Notes: generated from the letters alone by a model not told the origin. Counted from the first letter of the stretch, positions 41,567 through 51,643 are shown. The stretch: DNA of 64,000 nt from Mycobacterium sp. ACS4331 (GCF_001667265.1 NZ_LZHW01000010.1:1-64000); one strand, 5' to 3'. Numbers and translations are program-made.

Positions 41567-42637
41567 TCACGGGCGAGCCGACTGGGTCATCCTCTTCTGC
41601 CCGTAGAGATTCTCATCGGCCGCGGCCAGCGCGGCCTTCAGCGCCCCGGCCGCCTGTGGCCCCGGGCCCCGCACCCGCGCCGCACCGACGCTGACCGCCA
41701 GACCCGTGGCACCGCGGACCGCGGCGCGGATCACCTGCGCCACGTCCTCGACGGGCACCGTCGTCTCCGATGGCATGGCCGCTGCGAACTCGTCGCCGCC
41801 GAGACGGGCGACGACCGCGTCGGAGCCCAGCACCACCTCGAACGCCCGGGCAACACTCACCAGCGCCGCATCTCCCCCGCCGTGCCCCACGGTGTCGTTG
41901 ATGACTTTGAAGTCGTCGACGTCGAGCAGCACCACGACGACCTCCACACCGGACTCGAGGAGCCGCAGCGCACGCTGTTCGAAGGCACGCCGGTTGCCCA
42001 CCCCGGTCAGGGGGTCGGTGGTCGCCGAGGCGAAACTGCGCGCGATGCTGTGCCGGACCTCGGTCGTGTACAGGCTGTGCAGGGCCACGGTGCCGTTGAC
42101 CGCCAGCAGCGCGATCGCGACGCGAGCAATCGTGCCTGCGACGTCGTGTTCACCGGATCGAATCATCACCACGCCGATCGTGACGATCACCGCGCTGGTG
42201 AACACCACATGGACCATCCCGACGACGGGCCGCACGAAATGAGAGGCATAGGCGCCGACGACGGCGAACAGCAGCGCACCGAACAGCGCGAACTCCGCAT
42301 CCGAGTACATCATCACCGAGGCCGTGACGCCGACGTCGGCGTAGACGACGAACAGGGTGGGCCCGTGCCGCCACCTGCTCCTGTTCGACCACCACACCGC
42401 ACCCAGATGCACGCGGCTCATGGCCACCGACACCGGGACGACGCTCGCACACACCAGGATCGCGACCGCTGTCGCAGCGGAGGTGCTCGGACCTCCGGTG
42501 GCCTGCACCGCGACGAGGCCCACGACGCCGAACACCAGAACGAACGCCGAGATGGCATACCGGAACACACGCTCGCGAATCAGGAGTTCGGCGAGCACCT
42601 CCCGCTGCTCGCTGCGTGTGCGAGAGTCGTCGCGCAC
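41567..42637 (-). CDS. Membrane GGDEF-domain diguanylate cyclase-like protein
   Basis: A 356-residue protein with about five to six N-terminal membrane helices (residues ~30-190) and a C-terminal GGDEF domain (~195-350). The active site is canonical, VARLGGDEFAA, with an upstream metal-binding Asp in VVVLLDVDDFKVIND. The RxxD inhibitory I-site expected just before GGDEF is absent (LGSD instead), so product inhibition may be lost. No EAL domain follows. The start is GTG/ATG-equivalent at 42637. It would make cyclic di-GMP from GTP at the membrane. It is isolated, 34 bp upstream of which lies the copper ATPase's 3' end. Confidence 0.88.
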   Translation of the reverse strand: MRDDSRTRSEQREVLAELLIRERVFRYAISAFVLVFGVVGLVAVQATGGPSTSAATAVAILVCASVVPVSVAMSRVHLGAVWWSNRSRWRHGPTLFVVYADVGVTASVMMYSDAEFALFGALLFAVVGAYASHFVRPVVGMVHVVFTSAVIVTIGVVMIRSGEHDVAGTIARVAIALLAVNGTVALHSLYTTEVRHSIARSFASATTDPLTGVGNRRAFEQRALRLLESGVEVVVVLLDVDDFKVINDTVGHGGGDAALVSVARAFEVVLGSDAVVARLGGDEFAAAMPSETTVPVEDVAQVIRAAVRGATGLAVSVGAARVRGPGPQAAGALKAALAAADENLYGQKRMTQSARP

Positions 42638-42671
42638 GGTCAGGAGCTTAGCGTCGAACTCCCGTTCAGCG

Positions 42672-44798
42672 TCACCGGAAGGAGCGCAGCCGCAGGCTGT
42701 TGACCACGACCAACACCGAGGATGCCGCCATCGCGGCCCCGGCGATCATCGGGTTGAGGAGTCCGGTTGCGGCCAGCGGGATCGCCGCGACGTTGTAGAA
42801 GAAGGCCCAGAACAGGTTCACCCGGATGGTCCGCAGTGTCCGGGCGGACAGCCGCAGGGCCGTCGGCACGGTGCGAAGATCGCCGCGCACCAGCGTGATG
42901 TCGCCGGCCTCGATCGCCGCGTCGGTGCCGGTGCCCATCGCCATGCCGATGTCCGCGGCGGCCAGTGCCACCGAGTCGTTGACTCCGTCACCGACCATCG
43001 CGACGCGGCGCCCCTGGGCCTGCAGGTCCCGGACGACGTCGGCCTTCTCGGTCGGCAGCACGCCGGCGATGACGTCGTCCCCGGCGATGCCGACCTGATG
43101 GGCGACCCGCCTGGCCACCGCCGCGGAGTCACCCGACAGCAGCACCGGACGCACGCCCATGGCCTTGAGCGCGGCGATCGCCTCGACGCTGGTGCGCTTG
43201 ACGACATCGGCGATCCGGATGGTGCCGCGCACCGCGCCGTCCCAGGCCACGTCGACCCTGGTTTCGGCGGCGTCGTCCCCGTCGGGTCCGGCGACCACGG
43301 CGGCGCGGCTCACCCGCACCCGAACCCCGGCGACGTCCGCACTGACGCCGACGCCGGGTTCGTTGGCGAAATCGGTGATGTCCGGCACGGCGAGGCCGCG
43401 TTCCCGGGCGGCCGCGACGATCGCGGCGGCCAGGGGGTGCTCGGATGCGGCCTCGACCGCGGCCGCGCGGGCCAGCAGGTCCTGCGCGTCCTGCCCCGCA
43501 CGGGGGTCGACTCCGACGACGCTCATCTGGCCCGTGGTGACGGTGCCGGTCTTGTCCAGCAGCACGGTGTCGATCCCGCCGACGGCCTCGAGCACGTGGG
43601 GATTCTTGATCAGCACGCCGAGTTGGGCGCCGCGCCCGGTGCCGACCAGGATCGCGGTCGGGGTGGCCAGTCCCAGTGCGCACGGGCAGGCGATGATGAG
43701 CACCGCGACCGCGGCCGTGAACGCGGCGACCGCCGTCCCGCCGGCGGCCAGCCAACCGAGCAGGGTCAGGGCGGCGATGACCAGGACGACGGGGACGAAC
43801 ACCGCCGAGATCCGGTCGGCCAACCGCTGGATGGCGGCCTTGCCGTTCTGCGCCTCGGTCACCAGCTGACCCATCCGGGCCAACTGCGTGTCGGCGCCCA
43901 CCCTGCTGGCCCGCACCCGGATCCGGCCGTAGGTGTTGACCGCGCCGCCCAGCACGGTGTCGCCGGGCCCGACATCGGTGGGCACCGACTCCCCGGTCAT
44001 CGCCGAGGTGTCCAACGCGGTGGCTCCATCGGCCACCACGCCGTCGGTCGCGACCCGTTCCCCGGGCCGCACCACGAAGACGTCACCCACCTCGAGGTCG
44101 GCGACCGGAATCCGCACCTCGGCACCGTCCCGTTCGACGACGGCATCCTTGGCGCCCAACGACAGCAGGGAACGCAGGGCCGCCCCGGCCGAGCGCTTCG
44201 CCCTGGCCTCAGCGGTGCGGCCCGCAAGCAGGAACACCGTGACGGCAGCGGCGACTTCGAAGTAGAGGTGACCATGTCCGTGTCCGCCGACGGCGATCAC
44301 GGTGTAGACCGACCACAGATACGCCGCCAGGGTGCCGATCGAGACCAGGGTGTCCATGGTCGACGCCCGGTGCCGCGCGGCCTGCAGCGCGGCGCGGTGG
44401 AACGGGTAGCCGCCCCAGAAGACGATGGGCGTGGTGAGTGCCAGCACGAGCCACTGCCAACCGACGAACTGCCAGGCCGGAATCATCGACACCGCGACGA
44501 CGGGCAGGGCGAGGGCGGCCGAGACCGCCAGCCGCGGCAGCAGGGAGCCCTCGTCCGTCTCGTCCGGTGCGGGCGCCGCGGCGGATTCGATCACGCTCGC
44601 GCGGTACCCGGCCGATTCCACGGCTCGGATCAGGTCCTGCTCATCGACGTCACCGCCGTGCTCGACGTGCGCCCGTTCGACCGCGAAGTTCACCGAGGCC
44701 GACACCCCGTCGAGTGCATTGAGGCCCCGCTCGATCCGGGCGGCGCACGACGCGCACGACATCCCGGCCAGCCGCAGATCAGTCACCGTCACGCTCAT
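42672..44798 (-). CDS. Copper-translocating P1B-type ATPase
   Basis: A 708-residue copper exporter of the CopA/CtpA-CtpB type. The N-terminal HMA domain has GMSCASC (C15, C18). The transmembrane metal site is CPC (C371-P-C373), phosphorylation site DKTGT at D415, then SEHPLAAAI (HP motif) and GDGVNDS (hinge). ATG at 44798 is set by the HMA domain and by the CsoR-type operator only 11 bp upstream. It should export Cu(I) from the cytoplasm at ATP cost and be induced by copper. It is downstream of a small-membrane-protein operon whose last codons overlap the operator. Confidence 0.95.
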   Translation of the reverse strand: MSVTVTDLRLAGMSCASCAARIERGLNALDGVSASVNFAVERAHVEHGGDVDEQDLIRAVESAGYRASVIESAAAPAPDETDEGSLLPRLAVSAALALPVVAVSMIPAWQFVGWQWLVLALTTPIVFWGGYPFHRAALQAARHRASTMDTLVSIGTLAAYLWSVYTVIAVGGHGHGHLYFEVAAAVTVFLLAGRTAEARAKRSAGAALRSLLSLGAKDAVVERDGAEVRIPVADLEVGDVFVVRPGERVATDGVVADGATALDTSAMTGESVPTDVGPGDTVLGGAVNTYGRIRVRASRVGADTQLARMGQLVTEAQNGKAAIQRLADRISAVFVPVVLVIAALTLLGWLAAGGTAVAAFTAAVAVLIIACPCALGLATPTAILVGTGRGAQLGVLIKNPHVLEAVGGIDTVLLDKTGTVTTGQMSVVGVDPRAGQDAQDLLARAAAVEAASEHPLAAAIVAAARERGLAVPDITDFANEPGVGVSADVAGVRVRVSRAAVVAGPDGDDAAETRVDVAWDGAVRGTIRIADVVKRTSVEAIAALKAMGVRPVLLSGDSAAVARRVAHQVGIAGDDVIAGVLPTEKADVVRDLQAQGRRVAMVGDGVNDSVALAAADIGMAMGTGTDAAIEAGDITLVRGDLRTVPTALRLSARTLRTIRVNLFWAFFYNVAAIPLAATGLLNPMIAGAAMAASSVLVVVNSLRLRSFR

Positions 44799-44808
44799 GA
44801 CGGCCAAT

Positions 44809-44825
44809 ATACCCCTATGGGGTAT
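44809..44825. promoter_or_regulatory. CsoR-type copper operator
   Basis: ATACCCC-TAT-GGGGTAT (44809-44825) is a perfect 7-3-7 palindrome of the kind bound by CsoR-family copper repressors. On the minus strand TATATT (44806-44811 complement), a likely -10, overlaps its edge, and the ATPase ATG is 11 bp away. It also covers the stop codon of the upstream membrane-protein gene (ends 44815). Confidence 0.75.
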
Positions 44826-45087
44826 GCGAGTGGCGTGCCCCCGCGTCCGCCCGGGCTCGGCGCAGCCGCGCCGTCCCCAGCACCGCCAGGATGCCCGCGA
44901 CCGTGGCGGCCACCAGGGCCAGCAGCAGCAGCGGCCCATAGAACGCCACCGACGTGGTGCTCGGCTCACCCTCCAGAACGGGTGCGACCTGCACCGTCGA
45001 CCGCGCGGCAAACCAGCTGAGCACACAGCCCACAGCTGCGACCGCGGCCGCCAGCAGTTCGAGCCGCCCGCGACGCCGCGGGGTCAC
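44815..45087 (-). CDS. Small two-TM membrane protein
   Basis: A 90-residue protein with two hydrophobic helices (LELLAAAVAAVGCVLSWFAA and FYGPLLLLALVAATVAGILAVLG), a short exported loop (TVQVAPVLEGEPSTTS) and a basic tail (RLRRARADAGAR). The GTG start at 45087 overlaps the upstream stop (4 bp). Its position below hemB matches Rv0514 (small TM protein) by memory. The 3' end runs into the copper operator. Function unknown. Confidence 0.82.
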   Translation of the reverse strand: MTPRRRGRLELLAAAVAAVGCVLSWFAARSTVQVAPVLEGEPSTTSVAFYGPLLLLALVAATVAGILAVLGTARLRRARADAGARHSHTP

Positions 45088-45716
45088 GGCGCACCGCCGG
45101 GCTCGGCGCGCTCGTGGACCAACGGCGTCAGCGCCGCGCGCAACCCCTTGTGATCACGGGCCCAGGCCTGGGCCGTGCGCCCACCGGTCAGCCGCAGACC
45201 GATACCGGTCCGGCCGCGCGGGACACCGGTCAGTTCGCCGAGTGCCCGAGAGGACTGCCACTTCTCGATCGTCGCCTGGTCGGTGTCGGGTTCGGAGACC
45301 GGTTCGGGTTCGGGTTCGGCCGTCTCGGCCAGTTCGGCGGGATCGATTCCGGCCTGCCGCAGCGCGCGGTTGGTCAGCGCATTGTTCTTCGCGACGATCC
45401 TGCCGTCGTAATGCCGGCGCCCAGCGGACTTGGGCGGCGCCGGGTAGACCTTGACGATCTCGTCGACGCCGATGGTCTGCGTGCCCTGCCGCAGATGGGT
45501 GCGGGTCAACTCGACCGAGGTGTGGATCCGGGCGGCCTTGACCTGCAGCGCCACGAACCCCGACACCAGCACCAGGAAGGCGATCGGGACCACCCACTGC
45601 ACGCCGTTGCCACTGGACATCTGCACCAACATCATCGCCACCGCGGAAGCCGGGCCGGCCAGCACCCAGTACCAGCTGGCACCGTTCTCGGAGAACAGTG
45701 GTCGCTCATCCATCAA
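45084..45716 (-). CDS. Membrane protein of unknown function (Rv0513-like)
   Basis: A 210-residue protein with two hydrophobic helices near the N-terminus (WYWVLAGPASAVAMMLVQM and WVVPIAFLVLVSGFVAL), then a soluble C-terminal domain with a PH-like beta pattern (VELTRTHLRQGTQTIGVDEIVKVY) and an acidic repetitive linker (EPEPEPVSEPDTD). It overlaps both neighbours by 4 bp, so it is translated as part of the membrane-protein operon downstream of hemB. By position it resembles Rv0513. No function is recognised. Confidence 0.8.
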   Translation of the reverse strand: MMDERPLFSENGASWYWVLAGPASAVAMMLVQMSSGNGVQWVVPIAFLVLVSGFVALQVKAARIHTSVELTRTHLRQGTQTIGVDEIVKVYPAPPKSAGRRHYDGRIVAKNNALTNRALRQAGIDPAELAETAEPEPEPVSEPDTDQATIEKWQSSRALGELTGVPRGRTGIGLRLTGGRTAQAWARDHKGLRAALTPLVHERAEPGGAP

Positions 45717-46171
45717 CGTGCTCCCTCATCGCGCGCACTCAGCCCGAACCACTCCGCCGCCGCGGGCCGGGTCAACAACACCGCCGAGCCCATCACCAGG
45801 ATCAGCGCCAGCAACGCCACCCCATGCACGCCGGCAAACACCGCCAGGAGTCCGACCAGCACGACGGCCGCGATGCTCAACGCAATCGCCGCACGCCGGA
45901 ACCGGGCGTCGCCCGAGCGCGTTCGGCCCGCCACATACGCCAGGCTCAGGCCCACCACGACACAGAACACCCCGGCGCCGCGGTGCAGGGTCAGATAGTC
46001 GCGCACCGTGTCGTCGGACACCGAGTCGGGGACGACGGCACGGACCGCATCGAAGTTCGTGGCCAGTGCGATCATGCCGCCGAACATCAACAGGACGGCG
46101 CCGAGCACCAGGAGCCAGAAGGCGATGTCGACGATGCGGGGCCGAGCGGGCGGTGAAACTGGATCAGTCAT
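45713..46171 (-). CDS. Four-TM membrane protein
   Basis: A 152-residue integral membrane protein with four hydrophobic helices (IAFWLLVLGAVLLMFGGMIAL, AGVFCVVVGLSLAYVAG, AAIALSIAAVVLVGLLAVFAG, ALLALILVMGSAVLL). The loop between helices 1 and 2 is polar and may be exported. It lies 19 bp downstream of the next membrane gene and overlaps the following one by 4 bp. The family is not recognised. Confidence 0.8.
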   Translation of the reverse strand: MTDPVSPPARPRIVDIAFWLLVLGAVLLMFGGMIALATNFDAVRAVVPDSVSDDTVRDYLTLHRGAGVFCVVVGLSLAYVAGRTRSGDARFRRAAIALSIAAVVLVGLLAVFAGVHGVALLALILVMGSAVLLTRPAAAEWFGLSARDEGAR

Positions 46172-46190
46172 CGACGAGCCAGCCTAGCCG

Positions 46191-46613
46191 TCACCGGGTG
46201 AAGTACGCGTGCGCCTCCGGGCGGTGCAGCAGGTAGATGCCGCCGGCCACCAGGACCGCACCGAAGATGCCGGTCACCGCATAGATCACCGCGCCGGCCT
46301 CCGACCGCTCGCCGGCGAAGAGGGTGAAACCGACATTGACGATCGAGGCGAGCCCGCCGGCGGTGAGCACCGTCCTGGCCCACCGGTACCCCGCGCGCAT
46401 CAGCATCAGGAACGTCACCACCACCGCGATCAGGATCACCGCGACGAAGACCGAGAAGGCGACCACGACCGGCACGCTCGCCCTGCTGGTCACCGCGTCG
46501 GTGAGGTATCCGGTGATCAGCAGCGGCAGGGCCACGGCCCACAACCAGAATCCCGTGACGACGTCGTCGGGTCGACTCGGCGGGGCCGACCCGGACGGCA
46601 CCGGCAGCGTCAC
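46191..46613 (-). CDS. Four-TM membrane protein coupled to hemB
   Basis: A 140-residue membrane protein with four hydrophobic helices ([88 protein letters not shown]). The GTG start at 46613 overlaps the hemB stop as GTGA; the longer upstream frame is a hemB shadow. The architecture resembles the following four-TM gene, so they may be related. Operon position suggests co-expression with haem synthesis; function unknown. Confidence 0.8.
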   Translation of the reverse strand: MTLPVPSGSAPPSRPDDVVTGFWLWAVALPLLITGYLTDAVTSRASVPVVVAFSVFVAVILIAVVVTFLMLMRAGYRWARTVLTAGGLASIVNVGFTLFAGERSEAGAVIYAVTGIFGAVLVAGGIYLLHRPEAHAYFTR

Positions 46614-47590
46614 GCCAGCCAGGCGGCCGCGTCCGCCGCCCAGTAGGTGAGGACGATGTCGGCGCCCGCGCGGCGGATGCTGACCAGCGACTCGAGCGCG
46701 GCGGCGCGACCGTCCACCCAACCGTTGGCCGCCGCGGCCGAGATCATCGAGTACTCACCCGAGACCTGATAGGCCGCGACCGGCACCGGCGAGATGTCGG
46801 CGGCGGCGCGCACCACGTCCAGATACGACATCGCGGGCTTGACCATCACCATGTCAGCGCCCTCGGCGATGTCCAGCTCAATCTCGCGCACGGCCTCGCG
46901 GGCGTTGCCGGAGTCCTGCTGATAGGTGCGCCGATCGCCGGACAGGCTCGAGGCGACGGCCTCCCGGAACGGGCCGTAGAACGCGGACGCGAACTTCGCC
47001 GCGTAGGCCAGGATCGCCACGTCCGAATGACCGGCGTCGTCCAGACCTTCGCGGATGGCAGCAACCTGCCCGTCCATCATGCCGCTCGGCCCCACCACGT
47101 GAGCACCTGAATCAGCCTGCGCCACAGCCAGTTTCACGTACTGCGCATTGGTCGCGTCGTTGTCGACCCGGCCCTGGCCGTCCAGCACGCCACAGTGCCC
47201 GTGATCGGTGAACTCGTCGAGGCAGGTGTCGGCCATCAGGACGGTGGCGTCGCCGAGGTCCTTGGCCAGATCCCGCAGGGCGACGTTGAGGATGCCGTCC
47301 GGATCGAGTCCGGCTGAACCTGAGGGGTCCTTGTCGGTGTCACGCGGAACGCCGAACAGCATCAGTCCCCCGACGCCGGCGGCGACCGCGTCGGCGGCCG
47401 CGGCGCGCAGCGAATCCCGGGTGTGCTGGAGCACCCCCGGCATCGAGGCGATCGGCCGCGGTTCGTCGATGCCGTCGGCGACGAACATCGGCAGCACCAG
47501 ATGCCTGGGCTCCAGCGACGTCTCGGCCACCAGGCGCCGCATGGCCGGCGTGGAGCGCAGTCGACGCGGACGCGCGTTCGGGTAGCTCAT
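46610..47590 (-). CDS. hemB: Porphobilinogen synthase (HemB)
   Basis: A 326-residue 5-aminolevulinate dehydratase that condenses two aminolevulinates to porphobilinogen. The two Schiff-base lysines lie in [19 protein letters not shown] and [14 protein letters not shown]. The metal segment is [14 protein letters not shown]: the zinc-type CxCxxxxHGHC pattern with its middle Cys replaced by Asp, a form I recall as usual in mycobacteria. ATG at 47590 gives the family N-terminus [14 protein letters not shown]. It follows hemD by 63 bp and is coupled to a downstream membrane gene. Substrate comes from HemA and HemL. Confidence 0.97.
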   Translation of the reverse strand: MSYPNARPRRLRSTPAMRRLVAETSLEPRHLVLPMFVADGIDEPRPIASMPGVLQHTRDSLRAAAADAVAAGVGGLMLFGVPRDTDKDPSGSAGLDPDGILNVALRDLAKDLGDATVLMADTCLDEFTDHGHCGVLDGQGRVDNDATNAQYVKLAVAQADSGAHVVGPSGMMDGQVAAIREGLDDAGHSDVAILAYAAKFASAFYGPFREAVASSLSGDRRTYQQDSGNAREAVREIELDIAEGADMVMVKPAMSYLDVVRAAADISPVPVAAYQVSGEYSMISAAAANGWVDGRAAALESLVSIRRAGADIVLTYWAADAAAWLA

Positions 47591-47653
47591 GGGTTCTCGC
47601 GTGTCCAATCGCGCGACTCCTCGCCCCTCGTCCCTCGGCGCTTCGTCATCGCG

Positions 47654-49303
47654 TCAGCGCCGGCGGCTCTTCTTACGCGGCGGGGGCAGCGCGCCCTCGG
47701 CACGCAGCCGGGCCGCGTGCTCGGCCAGCGCCTCGACCAGCGGCCCGACGGCAGCGGTCTCGGGCTGGACATCGACGCGCAGCCCGAACTCGGCGGCGGT
47801 CTCTGCGGTCTTGGGCCCGATGCACGCGACGATGGTCCGGGCGTGGGGCTTACCCGCGATGCCGACCAGGTTGCGCACGGTCGAACTCGACGTGAAGCAC
47901 ACGGCGTCGAACCCACCGGTCTTGATCATTTCGCGGGTGTGCGCCGGCGGCGGTGCGGCGCGCACCGTGCGGTACGCGGTGACGTCCTCGATCTCCCAGC
48001 CGCGGTCGCGCAGGCCCTCCGCCAGCGTCTCGGTGGCGATGTCGGCCCGCGGCAGCAGCACGCGGTTGACCGGATCGAAGATCTCGTCGTACGGCGGGAA
48101 CTCGTCGAGCAGGCCCAGCGAGGACTGCTCACCGGCGGGGACCAGTTCGGGGCTGATGCCGAACGCACGGACCCGATCCGCGGTGGCCTCGCCGACGCAG
48201 GCGATCTTCACACCCGAGAAGGCGCGGGCGTCCAGGCCGAACTCGCCGAACTTCTCCCACACCGCACGGACCGCGTTGGTCGAGGTGAACACGACCCACT
48301 GGTAGCGGCCGTCCACCAGGCCCTTGACCGCACGCTCCATCTGGGCGGGGCTGCGCGGGGGCTCGACGGCGATCGTGGGCACCTCGATCGGCAGGGCACC
48401 GTGGGTGACCAGCCTGTCGCTCATCTCACCGGCCTGGTCCTTGGTGCGCGGCACGAGCACGGTCCAGCCGTACAGCGCGCGGCTCTCCCACCAGTTCAGC
48501 TTGGCGCGGTGCGTCACGGTGCGGCCGATGGTGACGACCAGCGGACCGGTCAGCGGCCCTGCGGGGTCGGTGGCGCCGATCGCGGCGCGGTCGGTCAGCT
48601 CGGCCAGCGTGGCCTCGACACTGCGCTGCGCACACGTCGTGCCCTGCGCGGTCACCACACACTGCGTGCTCTCCACGAGCCCGTGCTCGATGAGCGTCCG
48701 CGCCGAGTCGGCGAGGTGCTGCGGCGTGGCGTGCAGAATCAGCGGGCCGGGCGCGGCCGCCAGGGCGGCCCAGTCCACGTCCCCACGGACGTCGGCCACG
48801 GTGTGCGACGAGCCGAGCGGCAGGCCGGCGTAGGTCGGCACGGCCGTCGATGCCGGCAGGCCCGGCACGATCTCGAAAACCATCCCGGCCTTGGCGACGG
48901 CCTGCACCTCGGCGAGCACGGAGTCCACCGACAGCGGGTCACCGGCCACCAGGCGCACCACATCGGCACCGAGCTTGGCCTCATGGGTCAGGGTCTTGGC
49001 CACCTCGGCCGGATCGCCGAGCGCGGGCCGGACGTCGGGGCCCTGCGCCACGGTCACGACCGCCGGTTCAGCCGGGGCCGCGTCACCGTCGGCCGCGGCC
49101 TTGGGCGCGGGTGCCGGTCCCGACGTCGGCGGCAGCTCCGATCCCGCCAGGGCCAACACGGGCTCCGGAACGTCGGGGTCGGTGAAGACCAGCGCAGCGT
49201 TGGCCAACACCGCCCGAGCGCGCGTCGTCAGCAGACCCGGATCGCCCGGTCCCGAACCGACGAACATGATGCGCCCCGGCTTCGGCTTACGCCCTCGAGT
49301 CAT
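47654..49303 (-). CDS. hemD: Bifunctional uroporphyrinogen-III C-methyltransferase / synthase (HemD)
   Basis: A 549-residue fusion common in actinobacteria. The N-terminal half is a tetrapyrrole methylase (FVGSGPGDPGLLTTRA at the start, VVRLVAGDPLSVDSV, VPTYAGLPL). The C-terminal half is uroporphyrinogen-III synthase (LVPRTKDQAGEMSDRL, YQWVVFTSTNAVRAVWEKF, KIACVGEATADRVRAFG, AVCFTSSSTVRNLV). The synthase half closes and isomerises hydroxymethylbilane; the methylase half may feed sirohaem/cobalamin branches or be reduced, since its motifs look partly relaxed. A Pro/Ala-rich insert lies near residues 55-85. ATG at 49303. Part of the hemA-hemC-hemD-hemB operon. Confidence 0.95.
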   Translation of the reverse strand: MTRGRKPKPGRIMFVGSGPGDPGLLTTRARAVLANAALVFTDPDVPEPVLALAGSELPPTSGPAPAPKAAADGDAAPAEPAVVTVAQGPDVRPALGDPAEVAKTLTHEAKLGADVVRLVAGDPLSVDSVLAEVQAVAKAGMVFEIVPGLPASTAVPTYAGLPLGSSHTVADVRGDVDWAALAAAPGPLILHATPQHLADSARTLIEHGLVESTQCVVTAQGTTCAQRSVEATLAELTDRAAIGATDPAGPLTGPLVVTIGRTVTHRAKLNWWESRALYGWTVLVPRTKDQAGEMSDRLVTHGALPIEVPTIAVEPPRSPAQMERAVKGLVDGRYQWVVFTSTNAVRAVWEKFGEFGLDARAFSGVKIACVGEATADRVRAFGISPELVPAGEQSSLGLLDEFPPYDEIFDPVNRVLLPRADIATETLAEGLRDRGWEIEDVTAYRTVRAAPPPAHTREMIKTGGFDAVCFTSSSTVRNLVGIAGKPHARTIVACIGPKTAETAAEFGLRVDVQPETAAVGPLVEALAEHAARLRAEGALPPPRKKSRRR

Positions 49304-49332
49304 CCTCAACTCCTGCCTTCGCAAAGCCTGTA

Positions 49333-50268
49333 CTAGCCTGTCGTTCTGTCGGAACCCAACAGCTCGCGCGCGCCCAGTTCGAACAACTCCGCGGCCACCG
49401 AGAGCCCGAGCTCTCGTGCCCGCTCGGGAGTCCCGATACCGGACGCGCGGATCACGTCGGATCCGTCCAGCGCCGCCACGCATCCGCGCAGCGACAGTTC
49501 GTCGAAGACATTGCCGTCCTCATCGATGGACTCGACCACTTCCGCGATCGCTCCCACCGGTGCCGAACAGCCCGCCTCCAACTCGGCGAGCAGGGTTCGC
49601 TCCGCGGTGACCGCGGCCCGGGTGTCGGCGTGGTCCAACTCCGCCAGCACCTCGATCAGGCCCGTGTCACCGGCACGGCACTCGACCGCCAGGGCCCCTT
49701 GAGCCGGCGCCGGCAACATCTGTACCGGTTCCAACGTCTCGGTGACCACATCCGTGCGTCCGATGCGGGACAGACCCGCTCGGGCCACCACGACGGCGTC
49801 GAGTTCGCCGCTGCTTACCCTGTTCAACCTGGTATCTAGGTTGCCTCGTAGGGGGCGGATTTCCAAACCGAGACCCAGTGCTCTAAGCTGTGCCGCCCTG
49901 CGCACGGATGATGTGCCGATGACGGAACCCGTCGGCAACTCGCCCAGCACCAGCCCGTCGCGGGCCACCAGGGCGTCCCTGGAGTCCTCACGCGGCGGGA
50001 TCGCGGCAATCGTGAACCGCGGGTCCTGCGCCGTCGGCAAATCTTTGTAGGAGTGCACCGCAACGTCGACTCGACCGTCCGCGATGGCCTCGCGCAACTC
50101 GGCCGTGAAGACGGCCACACCGAGCTCGGCGATCGGGGCCGACGAGCGGTCCCCCGCCGTGGAGATGATGACGAGTTCCGCGGCGTGGCCGCGTGCGATC
50201 AGTGCGTCTCTGACGGTCCCCGCCTGTGTGGTGGCCAGCAGGCTTCCCCGGGTGCCGATTCGGATCAA
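49333..50268 (-). CDS. hemC: Hydroxymethylbilane synthase (HemC)
   Basis: A 311-residue porphobilinogen deaminase that links four porphobilinogens. It has the N-terminal [16 protein letters not shown], catalytic Asp region [11 protein letters not shown], arginine-rich [16 protein letters not shown] and [11 protein letters not shown], and the dipyrromethane-anchoring Cys C234 in [10 protein letters not shown]. The start is TTG at 50268, 4 bp after the hemA stop; no ATG or GTG gives the correct N-terminus. The rare start may lower its translation relative to hemA. Acts in the cytoplasm, second in the operon. Confidence 0.96.
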   Translation of the reverse strand: MIRIGTRGSLLATTQAGTVRDALIARGHAAELVIISTAGDRSSAPIAELGVAVFTAELREAIADGRVDVAVHSYKDLPTAQDPRFTIAAIPPREDSRDALVARDGLVLGELPTGSVIGTSSVRRAAQLRALGLGLEIRPLRGNLDTRLNRVSSGELDAVVVARAGLSRIGRTDVVTETLEPVQMLPAPAQGALAVECRAGDTGLIEVLAELDHADTRAAVTAERTLLAELEAGCSAPVGAIAEVVESIDEDGNVFDELSLRGCVAALDGSDVIRASGIGTPERARELGLSVAAELFELGARELLGSDRTTG

Positions 50269-50272
50269 GTGT

Positions 50273-51643
50273 TCACTCAGACTGTTCGGTAAGAGCGTCG
50301 AAATCCGTTGTCACCAAGGGCAGTTCGCCCGCGGTGGCGACGGCGTCGACAGCGGTGGGATCGAGTTCGAACAGTTCGCGCAGCGCCTCGGCGTAGCTGT
50401 CGCCGCCGGGGGCGCTGGCCAACTGCTTGACCCGAACGGTGGGTGCGTGCAGGAGTTTGTCGACCACGCGGCGCACGGTCCTGGCGACCTCGTCGCGGTG
50501 CGCGCCGTCCAGGCCCGGCAGACGGTTGTCCAACCGCAGCAGTTCGGCCTCGACGACGTCCGCGGCGCGCTGGCGCAGCGCCGTCACGGTCGGCGTGACC
50601 TCTGCCATGCGCTGACCGGCCAGGTAGGTGGCCACCTCGGTGGCCACGATGGAGCGCGCGGCGTCCGCGTCGGAGGACGCGGCCTTGGCGGCGGGCTCAC
50701 GCTGGATGCGGTCCATGTCGATGACCCAGACGCCGGGCAGGCCCGACACCGCGGCATCCACGTCCCGTGGCATGCCGAGGTCACAGATCACCAGCGGACG
50801 CCCGTCCGGGCGGCCCGCGTTGCGGCGGGCCAGCGCGACGTGCGCGTCGGCGAGCGACAGCACCGGGGAGACGGCGCCGGTGCTGCTGATCACCACGTCG
50901 GCTTCCGCCAGCGCGATCGGCAGGTCTTCCAGACCGTGTGCGGTGGCCGCGACCCCCTGCTCACGCAGGTTCGCGGCAAGTCGCAGCGCCCGGTCGGTGG
51001 AGCGGTTGACCACCCGCACGACGGAGACTCCGGCCCGGATCAGGTGCGCACCGCTGAGGGCGCCCATCGAACCGGCGCCGACCACCACGGCGGTGCGGCC
51101 CCGAAGCCCGGACAGCCGCTGTTCGGCCATCCCCAACGCCACCGACACCACGGACGCGCCCGCGGCGTCGATCGAGGTCTCGGTGTGGACCCGCTTGCCG
51201 ACGGCAAGAGCGCGTTGTGACAGTTCATGGAGCGTGCGGCCCACGGTGTGGTTGGCCTCGGCCGACGAATAGGCGCGGCGGACCTGGCCGAGCACCTGCT
51301 GCTCACCGATCACCGCGGAGTCCAGACCGGAGGCCACCGAGAACAGATGCTCGACGGCCGCCTCGGCATAGCGGACGTAGGCGTACTTCGTCAGGTCCGA
51401 CATCGCCATTCCGGAATGCTCGGAGAGCACCTGGCCGATCGCGGTCAGGCCGCCGTGGAAGGCCTCCACGACCGCGTACACCTCGACGCGGTTGCAGGTG
51501 GACAACACCATGGCCTCGGTGACCAGCGGGGACTGAAGAATGCGGTCAATGATCTTGGTCTGCTCGGCCTCATCGGTCGACAGCTGCTCGAGGACGGAGA
51601 CGGGCGCACTGCGGTGCGAGACACCAAAAAGAAGGACACTCAC
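50273..51643 (-). CDS. hemA: Glutamyl-tRNA reductase (HemA)
   Basis: A 456-residue NADPH-dependent enzyme reducing glutamyl-tRNA to glutamate-1-semialdehyde, the entry step of the C5 haem pathway. The catalytic Cys C50 is in [12 protein letters not shown]; substrate His in [17 protein letters not shown] loop [13 protein letters not shown]; and the C-terminal dimerisation helix. The start is GTG at 51643, giving the standard N-terminus; the upstream frame is spurious. The 133-bp gap to the glutaredoxin-like gene on the same strand probably contains its promoter. The product is passed to HemL encoded 15 kb away. Confidence 0.97.
   Translation of the reverse strand: MSVLLFGVSHRSAPVSVLEQLSTDEAEQTKIIDRILQSPLVTEAMVLSTCNRVEVYAVVEAFHGGLTAIGQVLSEHSGMAMSDLTKYAYVRYAEAAVEHLFSVASGLDSAVIGEQQVLGQVRRAYSSAEANHTVGRTLHELSQRALAVGKRVHTETSIDAAGASVVSVALGMAEQRLSGLRGRTAVVVGAGSMGALSGAHLIRAGVSVVRVVNRSTDRALRLAANLREQGVAATAHGLEDLPIALAEADVVISSTGAVSPVLSLADAHVALARRNAGRPDGRPLVICDLGMPRDVDAAVSGLPGVWVIDMDRIQREPAAKAASSDADAARSIVATEVATYLAGQRMAEVTPTVTALRQRAADVVEAELLRLDNRLPGLDGAHRDEVARTVRRVVDKLLHAPTVRVKQLASAPGGDSYAEALRELFELDPTAVDAVATAGELPLVTTDFDALTEQSE

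Noticed and set aside
42357..45020. 887-residue plus-strand open frame
   Set aside because: Antisense to the copper ATPase and GGDEF gene; Arg/Gly/His-rich composition typical of a shadow frame.
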